A DNA stretch of 64,000 nucleotides from JALZVT01 sp039029135 (GTDB lineage Bacteria > Pseudomonadota > Gammaproteobacteria > Pseudomonadales > Azotimanducaceae). The DNA lies in contig JBCCGT010000009.1 in NCBI GenBank assembly GCA_039029135.1, forward strand, positions 1-64,000, given 5' to 3'. The number at the start of each line of letters is the position of its first letter. Positions within the stretch are counted from its first letter, which is position 1. Below the pieces are notes generated by a model. It made no database searches, was not told the DNA's origin, and saw only the letters and a program-made list of their open reading frames with translations. The translations under genes and the position numbers were made by a program. Of this stretch, positions 20,257-26,380 are shown one piece after another.

Positions 20257-20334
20257 ATGAAGATCTGAGCGAATCTTCATGTACTTTGTGAAGTCATACG
20301 CCCAAACTAGCTGCCGGCAGGCTGAAATTCAGCC
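20257..20334. promoter_or_regulatory. two inverted repeats in a divergent promoter region
   Basis: The 370-bp space between the aminotransferase and the zinc deacylase gene has no gene but two clean palindromes. The first has arms ATGAAGAT (20257-20264) and ATCTTCAT (20273-20280) with an 8-nt centre. The second is the 15-bp GGCTGAA-A-TTCAGCC at 20320-20334. Both are plausible operator sites. The remainder to 20532 is GC-rich with no clear promoter boxes. Confidence 0.4.
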
Positions 20335-20532
20335 CCAGCCGTTGCATCGCAAACCAGCATAACGACAAAGCCACGCTGCGAGTAGCCGGCGCGGACCGGG
20401 ACAACCGCCGCCAGCGAGACCGCGCTCGACGCATCCAGTGATGCCTCGAGCGAACAACAACAAGCGCCTCGAAGCGCAAACAGCGGCCATCGACAGCGGG
20501 TGCGATCAGTAGAGGGAAGGACACTGAGGACG

Positions 20533-22494
20533 ATGAAGCAGACGGCCCGGCCATCCGACAGGCGCCGCCGCACCTGGGCGACGCCGAACTCCCAGCGCAC
20601 CGGCGCCTGGCTGCTAGCGGCGTTGCTTAGCGTCGCCGGCGCTCAGGCACTGGCTGACGATGCGCGTCCGGCCGACGAAGCCAACGTCAGCGAAGACATC
20701 TCCGTCGCGGCAGCGAGCACGGTTCAGCCGGCCGCAGAAACGCCCGTCGCCCCAGTCACCGTCGTCCAAGACGCTGTTTCCCAAGACACCGTCGACCAGG
20801 AAACAGCGCAACAGGCAGCCGTTAGCGAAGACGCGGTCACGGAAAACCCGGCTGGGCAAGCGCTCGGCGCGACACCGGCGGCCACGACGGCGGCAGCGAT
20901 AGAGCAGGCAACCACGGGCGAACCGGAAGCGGCCGCAATGCCGGTCAGCGCAGAGATCGCGAGTTCGCCGGATCTGCCGGTCGCACCCAATGTCGATCTG
21001 AAGGCGCCGCAGCCGGACGGCATCGACACGCCCGCAGAGGACAGCACGAAAGAGGCACAGCCCGCACCCGAGGGCCGCTCGATTGTCCTGCTCGGCACCG
21101 AGGTGGAGCCAGGCACCTCCACCCGCCTCGCCTGGAGCGCCCAGGAAGCCTTCGACGGCATCGCGGCCTCGACCCCGGTGCTCGTCGTCAACGGGGCGCG
21201 TCCGGGACCGGTGCTGTGCGTCACAGCGGCCGTGCATGGCGACGAGCTCAACGGCATCGAAATGGTGCGACGGACCTTCTACGACATCGAACCCAAGCGG
21301 CTCGCGGGCACGCTGATCGGCGTACCGATCGTCAATCTCGACGGCTTTCGCCGCAATTCCCGCTATCTGTCGGATCGCCGCGACCTGAATCGCTACTTTC
21401 CCGGGAATCCGCGCGGCAGCTCCGCGTCGCGCATCGCCTACTCGTTCTTCAACCAGGTCATTTTGCAGTGCGAGGCCCTGGTCGACCTGCACACAGGCTC
21501 CTTTCATCGGACCAATCTGCCGCAGCTGCGCGCCAACCTGAAGAACGACGCCGTGCGTAAATTCGTGGACGGCTTCGGCAACATGGTGGTGCTGCACTCC
21601 GTCGGTGCCAAGGGCACGCTGCGCCGGGCGGCGACAAATCGCGGCATACCCGCCGTGACGCTGGAGGCCGGCGAACCGCTGCGCCTGCAAAAGAAAGCCG
21701 TATCTCAGGGGGTACGCGGGCTGCGCCATCTGCTCAGCCACATGGGCATGTACGGCAAACGCAACACTCGGGTCGAGCGCGAGCCGCACTACTACAAGAG
21801 CCACTGGATCCGCGCCGATCAGGGCGGGATTCTGTTCTCGGAAGTGTCGCTCGGCGATCGCGTGCGCCCCGGCAAGGTGCTCGGCACCATCACCGACCCG
21901 ATCACCAACGTCCAGTCGAAGCTCGTCTCGGAACACCAGGGGCGCGTGCTCGGCATGGCCTTGAATCAGGTGCTGATGCCCGGGTTTGCGGCCTTCCGTA
22001 TCGGCATCTCGACGACCGAGGAAGAGGTCAAGAGTGCGGACGCCAAACCCCGTCAGCCAACAGGCGCGCCGACGTCCTTGGCCGTCGCCTCAGAGCCCCC
22101 GATCGCGCGAGCGGTGGGGACAGCACAGCCGCAGCAGCAACCCGCCGAGCCAGCGGCGTCTGCGGCGACCGCGGCGCTCGCAGACAGCGATTCAGCCGCC
22201 GACACAGACGGCCTAACCGGCGTCAAAGACGCTGAACCTGCGACCACGATTCCTACCGAGGTGGTGCAGGATACGGGCAAGATTCGGGGCGAGGACGCGC
22301 CCGGCAGCGATCCGGCCGCGACCTACGAACCGCCGCCGAACGATCATCCGGCGGAGGCATCCCTTGTCGCCGAGGAACTGCTGGCCGATGCTCCGGTAGC
22401 CCCGGCAGCGCCCGCGCAAGCGGACGCCGAGGCGCTGATCGACCCATCCCACGAGCAACAGCAGCCCGAAACCGAGGTCGCGGAAGAGGAGTAG
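20533..22494 (+). CDS. periplasmic succinylglutamate desuccinylase/aspartoacylase-like zinc enzyme with disordered tails
   Basis: A 653-aa protein with four parts: a signal peptide ending near ALADD (about residue 43), an Ala/Pro/Glu-rich disordered segment to about 170, an AstE/AspA-type zinc domain (about 180-500), and a second acidic Ala/Pro/Gln tail. The zinc ligands are in HGDELNG and DLHTG. The C-terminal half of the domain (GILFSEVSLGDRVRPGKVLGTITDP) is the small beta subdomain of this family. ATG 20533 follows TGAGGACG. Family members cleave N-acyl-amino acids or modify wall peptides; the exported location favours the latter. The tails are unusual. Confidence 0.85.
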   Translation: MKQTARPSDRRRRTWATPNSQRTGAWLLAALLSVAGAQALADDARPADEANVSEDISVAAASTVQPAAETPVAPVTVVQDAVSQDTVDQETAQQAAVSEDAVTENPAGQALGATPAATTAAAIEQATTGEPEAAAMPVSAEIASSPDLPVAPNVDLKAPQPDGIDTPAEDSTKEAQPAPEGRSIVLLGTEVEPGTSTRLAWSAQEAFDGIAASTPVLVVNGARPGPVLCVTAAVHGDELNGIEMVRRTFYDIEPKRLAGTLIGVPIVNLDGFRRNSRYLSDRRDLNRYFPGNPRGSSASRIAYSFFNQVILQCEALVDLHTGSFHRTNLPQLRANLKNDAVRKFVDGFGNMVVLHSVGAKGTLRRAATNRGIPAVTLEAGEPLRLQKKAVSQGVRGLRHLLSHMGMYGKRNTRVEREPHYYKSHWIRADQGGILFSEVSLGDRVRPGKVLGTITDPITNVQSKLVSEHQGRVLGMALNQVLMPGFAAFRIGISTTEEEVKSADAKPRQPTGAPTSLAVASEPPIARAVGTAQPQQQPAEPAASAATAALADSDSAADTDGLTGVKDAEPATTIPTEVVQDTGKIRGEDAPGSDPAATYEPPPNDHPAEASLVAEELLADAPVAPAAPAQADAEALIDPSHEQQQPETEVAEEE

Positions 22495-22516
22495 GCCGCA
22501 CCAGGGCGCGGGGCTG

Positions 22517-23278
22517 TTAGCCCTCTGCCAGCAGCCCCGCGTAGCGATTCAGAGCACTACGACGCTTTTCCCAGTCCGGCATGTGCGCGGCGAGCAGGCC
22601 GCGAAAGCGCCGACCGTGATCCATATAGCGCAGATGACACAGTTCGTGCAGCAACACATAGTCGACGAGAGGCGTGGGCAGCTTCACGAGATGGGTGTTC
22701 AGGCACAGCCGGCCGCTCGACGAGCAGCTACCCCACTGCGAGCGCATGAAGCGCACGCGCCAGGTCGGGATGTGATCGAGCCAATCAATGTCGTCGACGA
22801 GCCGCTCCAGAGTGCCTTCGAACAGCGTCTTCGCGCAGTCGGTCTGGTAGGCCCGCACGATGCGCCGCACCAGGGCGTCCGTCGCCCGCGCGTCGTCCGT
22901 CGGACAGATCACCCGCAGGCTCGTGCCGACGCGCTCCGCGCTCGCGCGCGCGCCGCTGTCGAAACAGACACACAGCATCAGCGCCTCGCCGCCAAGCAGT
23001 AGCAGTTCGCCGTGCCGATAGGCGGGCGCCCGAAACTCCGGACTCTGTTCGCGCACCGAGCGGAGCCGGTGCACGAACCAGCGACGATGCGCCTCCACCA
23101 TCTCGCGCAGCTCATCGACGCCCGTCAGCGGCGGCGTGTCCAGCCGGACGCGGCTGGCCGTCTCGAAGTTAATGCCGACGCGCGAGCGGCGCCTGCGACT
23201 GCGATTGACCTCGAAGGTCACCTGGCGATCGTCGATCGCAACCTCACACGACTCGTGCGCGCCCGCGGCGTCAGTCAT
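22517..23278 (-). CDS. YgjP/DUF45-type zinc metallopeptidase
   Basis: A 253-aa protein of the YgjP-like (DUF45, M48-related) group. The zinc motif HELCHLRYMDHG (His211, Glu212, His215) and the preceding RSQWGSCSSSGRLCLNTHL are the family signatures. YgjP members have been called metallopeptidases or UTP pyrophosphatases and the role is not settled. No signal peptide is seen. Its start overlaps the end of the CPXCG gene by eight bases, so the two are translated together. Originally they were part of one operon with the SDR gene upstream. Confidence 0.9.
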   Translation of the reverse strand: MTDAAGAHESCEVAIDDRQVTFEVNRSRRRRSRVGINFETASRVRLDTPPLTGVDELREMVEAHRRWFVHRLRSVREQSPEFRAPAYRHGELLLLGGEALMLCVCFDSGARASAERVGTSLRVICPTDDARATDALVRRIVRAYQTDCAKTLFEGTLERLVDDIDWLDHIPTWRVRFMRSQWGSCSSSGRLCLNTHLVKLPTPLVDYVLLHELCHLRYMDHGRRFRGLLAAHMPDWEKRRSALNRYAGLLAEG

Positions 23279-23480
23279 CTTCGCGCCTGATGATCAGACT
23301 GGGATCACCGCTCATCGGATCGAGTTCGGCGTAGATGTGCAGCGGCCGACAGCACACCTGGCAGTCTTCCACGTAGTTCTGCCCGTCACTGCCCTCTTCG
23401 CCCAGCAGATCGATGACGAGTTGGATCGGCTCGCCGCAGTAAGGGCAATCCGCCGCGGCGAGCTCGGTGCCGTAGGACAC
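23271..23480 (-). CDS. CPXCG-motif cysteine-rich protein
   Basis: A 69-aa zinc-ribbon-like protein: CPYCGEP near residue 12 and CQVCCRP in the second half, typical of the CPXCG family of unknown function. The GTG start at 23480 takes its first base from a CTAG that borders a MITE-like element. The element's end places AGGA five bases before the GTG, so translation is probably driven by transposon-derived sequence. It overlaps the YgjP-type gene downstream. Confidence 0.88.
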   Translation of the reverse strand: MSYGTELAAADCPYCGEPIQLVIDLLGEEGSDGQNYVEDCQVCCRPLHIYAELDPMSGDPSLIIRREDD

Positions 23481-23483
23481 TAG

Positions 23484-23742
23484 TGTCCTGTCCGATTGAT
23501 TCGTTGCACTATGACGCGTGCCACAAGGTCTGTAGCAAGGCGCATTCCGACGGACAGGTTGGGCACCTTTCCAAGGGATGCAACGCGGCTACAGGGCTTG
23601 TGGCGCGCGCCCTTCGGGTGGCCCAGAATCGCCAATAACCGCGTTGTGCTCCTTGCCAATATCGACATATTGCCGGCGGAGCACGCCTTGTTCTTGACGA
23701 TTCTGGGCTCATCATAGTTCAACGAATTAATCGGACAGGACA
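23484..23742. mobile_element. 259-bp MITE-like element with 31-bp terminal inverted repeats
   Basis: The ends are inverted repeats of 31 bp (23484-23514 and 23712-23742, 29 of 31 identical), starting TGTCCTGTCCGATT. CTAG flanks the element on both sides (23480-23483 and 23743-23746), which looks like a 4-bp target duplication and would suit an IS5-type YTAR target. Inside are two large hairpins. The first has 17-nt arms 23520-23536/23588-23604 (15 of 17 paired). The second has GCCCAGAATCG 23621-23631 with 23698-23708, enclosing GTGCTCC/GGAGCAC and CAATAT/ATATTG. There is no transposase; an 87-codon frame across it is a by-product. It would need a transposase in trans. Confidence 0.85.
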
Positions 23743-24522
23743 CTAGCGCACCATCACGTTACCGCCGTCGATGATCAGCGCCTGGCCGGTCATATAGCTC
23801 GCGGCGCGCGATGCGAGAAACACACCGACGCCGCGCAGCTCATCGGGATCGCCCCAGCGGCGCAGGGTGATGTCATCCGCCGGACGCTCGTTGCCCTCCT
23901 CGTCCTGCCACAGCACCTGGGCGAAATCGGTCTTGAACAGTCCGGGACAGAGCGCGTTGATCCGCACGTTGTGTTCACCGTACTCCGCCGCCAGATTGCG
24001 CACCAGGGCCAGATCCGCCGCCTTCGATATCGCGTAGGCGCCGAGGTGTGTCGACGGCATGAACGCGCCGTTCGATGACGTGATGACGATGCAGCCGTCC
24101 CGCGCACGCACCATGTCGGGCAGCACCATGTGCGCCAGCCAGTGATTCGATTTCACGTTGCTCGCCATCGTCTTGTCGAAGGCGCTGTCCGGTATCTCGG
24201 CCGACGGTCCGTAGAACGGGTTAACGCCCGCGTTCGCAAACAGGATGTCGACGCTGCCAAAGCGCTCGTGCGTCGTATCGACCAGCGCCTGCAGCTGCTC
24301 CTTGTAGCCGATGTTGCAGGCGACACCCAGGGCGCGCTCCTCGCCGCACAGCTCGTTGATGGCCGCAGCCGTGGCTTCGCAGGCATCCTGATTGCGACTG
24401 GACACGACGACGCGGGCGCCGGCCATGGCCAACCCCTCCGCCAGCGCGCGGCCCATGCCCTTGGAGGATCCGGTCGTCAACGCGACCTTGCCGCTCAGAT
24501 CAAATAACGTGGACTTGCTCAT
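23743..24522 (-). CDS. short-chain dehydrogenase/reductase (SDR)
   Basis: A 259-aa classical SDR. The cofactor motif TGSSKGMG is at residues 17-24, NAG at 97-99, and the catalytic set is Asn122, Ser150, Tyr163 and Lys167 (YAISK). The C-terminus CPGLFKTDFA and GQALIIDGGNVMVR match fatty-acyl or secondary-alcohol SDRs; Arg43 after the second strand suggests NADP(H). Its TAG stop is part of the CTAG next to the MITE. Without the element, the stop would overlap the CPXCG start as TAGTG. Substrate unknown. Confidence 0.94.
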   Translation of the reverse strand: MSKSTLFDLSGKVALTTGSSKGMGRALAEGLAMAGARVVVSSRNQDACEATAAAINELCGEERALGVACNIGYKEQLQALVDTTHERFGSVDILFANAGVNPFYGPSAEIPDSAFDKTMASNVKSNHWLAHMVLPDMVRARDGCIVITSSNGAFMPSTHLGAYAISKAADLALVRNLAAEYGEHNVRINALCPGLFKTDFAQVLWQDEEGNERPADDITLRRWGDPDELRGVGVFLASRAASYMTGQALIIDGGNVMVR

Positions 24523-24599
24523 GTACTCGGTCTCTCCCGGTCGAGTTCGCTAGAATCCCGCCATTGAATCACCTAAGCGGTCTCGCTCAAAGCAGTCCA

Positions 24600-25013
24600 A
24601 TGCCCAGACTCGGCGGTTTCGACATACCGGACGACGCGCTGTCAGAGACGTTCGTGCACGCGAGCGGTCCCGGCGGCCAGAACGTAAACAAGGTCGCGAC
24701 GGCGGTAGAGCTGCGGGTGCTGCTGGATCGCTGCGGCCTGCCGTTCGACGTCCTGACGCGGCTGCGCCGGTTGGCCGGCAATCGCCTGAACGGCCGCAAC
24801 GAACTCGTGTTTCTGGCTCGCGAAACCCGCAGTCAGGCGCGCAATCGCGAAGCTGCATTGCAGCGCTTCGGCGACCTCCTGACGCGCGCGGCCGTAAGAC
24901 CGAAGCGGCGTATTCCCTCCCGACCGAGCCGCGCCGCCCGCGCGCGGCGGCTCGACGGCAAGAAGCGCCGGGGCCAAGTCAAGCGCACCCGTTCGCGCCC
25001 GCCCACCGACTGA
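24600..25013 (+). CDS. arfB: peptidyl-tRNA hydrolase ArfB (alternative ribosome rescue)
   Basis: A 137-aa codon-independent release factor homologue (YaeJ/ICT1 family). It has the GGQ motif in ASGPGGQNVNK (residues 25-27), which hydrolyses peptidyl-tRNA on stalled ribosomes, and the basic C-terminal tail (KKRRGQVKRTRSRP) that enters the empty mRNA channel. It lacks the stop-codon-reading domains of RF1/RF2, and the length matches the family. It is divergent from the SDR gene and convergent with the selenoprotein gene. ATG 24600 is the natural start. Confidence 0.94.
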   Translation: MPRLGGFDIPDDALSETFVHASGPGGQNVNKVATAVELRVLLDRCGLPFDVLTRLRRLAGNRLNGRNELVFLARETRSQARNREAALQRFGDLLTRAAVRPKRRIPSRPSRAARARRLDGKKRRGQVKRTRSRPPTD

Positions 25014-25046
25014 ACGCACCAGCGGCCGCAACGACGCGCTCGCGGC

Positions 25047-25940
25047 TCAGGTCCAGATACAGGTGGGACACGCCGGATCGGCGGCCGCCGCATCGTCGGC
25101 GTGCTGGTACTGGGGTGCGTCGTGTCGCGCCGTGCGATCGTCCCCCTCACGCATCACGCGGTCCTTCCAGTCGTCATTGTCGTCCCAGTGAAACGGCAGG
25201 CGCAGCATGCTGCCGGGCGAGTTGCGTCGCAGCTGGCTCAGCGCGAGTGCAACGATCTGTTCCTGAACCCGCGGCCCATCGGGCGGACCCGCGGTGTGCC
25301 CGAGCGGGTAATCGAGATAAGCCGCGCGCGGCGGATTCACGGCGCTCGTGATGGCGATCGAACTCGTCAATACCACCGTCGCGATGCCGTTGGCCTCCAG
25401 ATGGCGGGCAATCAGTCCCACGGACTGATGGCACACGGGTCAGACCGGGACCAGCAGCGCCGCGTCGACCTCCATGCGCCGGAGCTCATTGAGCACCGCC
25501 GGCGCCACGCGCTCGCGCACCCGTCGGGCCGAGTAAATGCCGCCCATGAATGTCAGCGCGTCCTCGGCCAGGCGCCCGATAGCGCCGCGCGATACCAGCG
25601 AACGCAGCCCGCGCAGCGGCAGCACGACGTTGCTGTCGCGACGCGCTGCTGACAAATCGTAGGCGAAGTGGGTCGCTCGCAGCGCGCTGCCGGGCGTGTC
25701 TACCGGCACGCGCCGCAGGCTCGTATCGTCGGCGTGATGAAAGGCCACCTGGCCGTGTCGGTAGACGCCGCCCGAGCCCACCAGCCCGAGCGTCAGCTCA
25801 CGCAGCGGGCGGCGCAGCCTGACGATCGGCGGCGGCTGCGCTTCGCGCACCCAGGCATAGTCCGGGTAGCCGAGCCCCGCATACAGGGCCTGCGTGCGCG
25901 CTATATGGTCTACCGGTGGCTGTCGTGTCGATTGGGTCAT
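25047..25940 (-). CDS. selenoprotein, glycine/betaine/sarcosine/proline reductase B-like family
   Basis: A 297-aa protein if the in-frame TGA at 25442-25440 is read as selenocysteine (residue 167). The segment reads LLVPV-U-PVCHQSVGLIARHLE, a UxxC redox motif at the place where related proteins carry Cys or Sec. The part before the TGA (GLVGSGGVY, DDTSLRRVP, THFAYD, DSNVVLPLRGLRSLV, GAIGRLAEDALTFMGG) and after it (LDYPLGHTAGPPD) match one continuous GrdB-like fold. A perfect hairpin follows the TGA at the right distance for a bacterial SECIS. A second CPTC sits at residues 291-294. SelD is encoded elsewhere in the window. A standard gene caller would split it into 166- and 129-aa pieces. Substrate unknown. 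Confidence 0.88.
25411..25429 (-). promoter_or_regulatory. SECIS-like hairpin for UGA decoding
   Basis: In the mRNA, ten nucleotides after the UGA, arms AUCAGUCC and GGACUGAU pair perfectly over 8 bp around the loop GUG. The loop starts 19 nt after the UGA and its first base is G. Both agree with the bacterial SECIS rule (loop about 16-37 nt away, G among its first two bases), so SelB could bind here. Confidence 0.75.
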
Positions 25941-25970
25941 GGCGTGCTCGCTGCGCTAGGGAACCTCTGA

Positions 25971-25997
25971 AACCGGTCACGAACCGGCCGCAACCGG
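25971..25997. repeat. three AACCGG direct repeats one helical turn apart
   Basis: AACCGG occurs at 25971-25976, 25982-25987 and 25992-25997, spaced 11 and 10 bp. The repeats lie between the selenoprotein start and the promoter-like boxes of the small transcript that follows, on the same face of the helix. A regulator-binding role is inferred from spacing only. Confidence 0.35.
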
Positions 25998-25999
25998 GA

Positions 26000-26027
26000 T
26001 TGCAATTTGTCTGAGTTGCACCATACT
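26000..26027 (+). promoter_or_regulatory. putative promoter of the short transcript
   Basis: TTGCAA (26000-26005), a 16-bp spacer and CATACT (26022-26027) each match the sigma70 consensus at four of six positions. They lie just upstream of an ideal Shine-Dalgarno and a strong terminator, which makes a unit of roughly 140 nt. Support is modest. Confidence 0.35.
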
Positions 26028-26061
26028 CACGGCTCCACGGGCAAAGCTAAGGAGGTGATCA

Positions 26062-26106
26062 GTGATATCTATTGCAACTCGTACTACCGGAAGTATCGCC
26101 TCATAA
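26062..26106 (+). CDS. 14-residue leader or micro-peptide
   Basis: GTG at 26062 opens a 14-codon frame (V/M-ISIATRTTGSIAS) ending in TAA. It is preceded at six bases by TAAGGAGGTGATC, which is complementary to the whole 3' end of 16S rRNA (13 nt) and so about as strong a ribosome binding site as possible. A hairpin CAGTCC/GGACTG (26108-26124) and a strong terminator follow. The peptide has three each of Ile, Thr and Ser but no clear run of one regulatory codon. It may be a leader peptide, a micro-protein or part of a regulatory RNA. The first in-frame stop is 15 codons away, so chance is not excluded. Confidence 0.4.
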   Translation: MISIATRTTGSIAS

Positions 26107-26137
26107 GCAGTCCTTCCGGGACTGACGAAAGCAATCC

Positions 26138-26178
26138 AGAGGGCCGATCCGCGCAAGCGTATCGGCCCTCTCTCTTTT
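26138..26178 (+). terminator. strong rho-independent terminator
   Basis: AGAGGGCCGAT (26138-26148) pairs with ATCGGCCCTCT (26161-26171). Inside, CGC/GCG closes a GCAA tetraloop, and CTCTTTT follows. This is the best intrinsic terminator in the window. It ends the short unit 200 bp before the acyl-CoA carboxylase gene, either as its own 3' end or as an attenuator. Confidence 0.85.
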
Positions 26179-26199
26179 CGGGCAACTCGTTTTTCTGCC

Positions 26200-26268
26200 T
26201 TCTCTTGCCTTCTCGCGCCTTCACTTGCCCTCTCGCGCCTTCTCGCGCCTTCTCTCGCCTTCTCGCGC
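26200..26268. repeat. seven tandem 10-bp repeats
   Basis: Seven consecutive near-identical decamers with consensus TTCTCGCGCC (variants TTCTCTTGCC, TTCACTTGCC, CTCTCGCGCC, TTCTCTCGCC) fill this stretch; the last unit lacks its final base. The 10-bp period keeps them in helical phase. They lie between the terminator and the carboxylase start. They could be a binding array, a bend or a slippage product; no gene is seen in them. Confidence 0.7.
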
Positions 26269-26380
26269 TAGCGGTAGCCTGCACCGGTCCATCGGCTGCA
26301 TCCCGATTCGTTCCAAGACTTTGCCATAGCCGCAATGCGGGCGCTAAATTGATCTCGGCACCGTCTGTGGGAGGAGATCA

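Noticed and set aside
23480..23743. An 87-codon open frame through the MITE-like element
   Set aside because: It starts and ends in the inverted repeats, has no transposase features, and both strands are equally open because the element is palindromic.
25436..25446. Nonsense mutation or pseudogene at the TGA in the GrdB-like gene
   Set aside because: Both halves remain well conserved in one frame, the TGA is at the redox position, a SECIS-like hairpin follows and selD is present. Selenocysteine is the simpler reading.
26049..26061. Fragment of 16S rRNA suggested by TAAGGAGGTGATC
   Set aside because: Only the 13 bases complementary to the 16S 3' end match, and they stand directly before a GTG; this is an extended Shine-Dalgarno, not an rRNA gene.
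26084..26335. Minus-strand frame rich in REKAREG repeats
   Set aside because: Its composition is produced by the 10-bp tandem repeats; no ribosome binding site or homology is visible.
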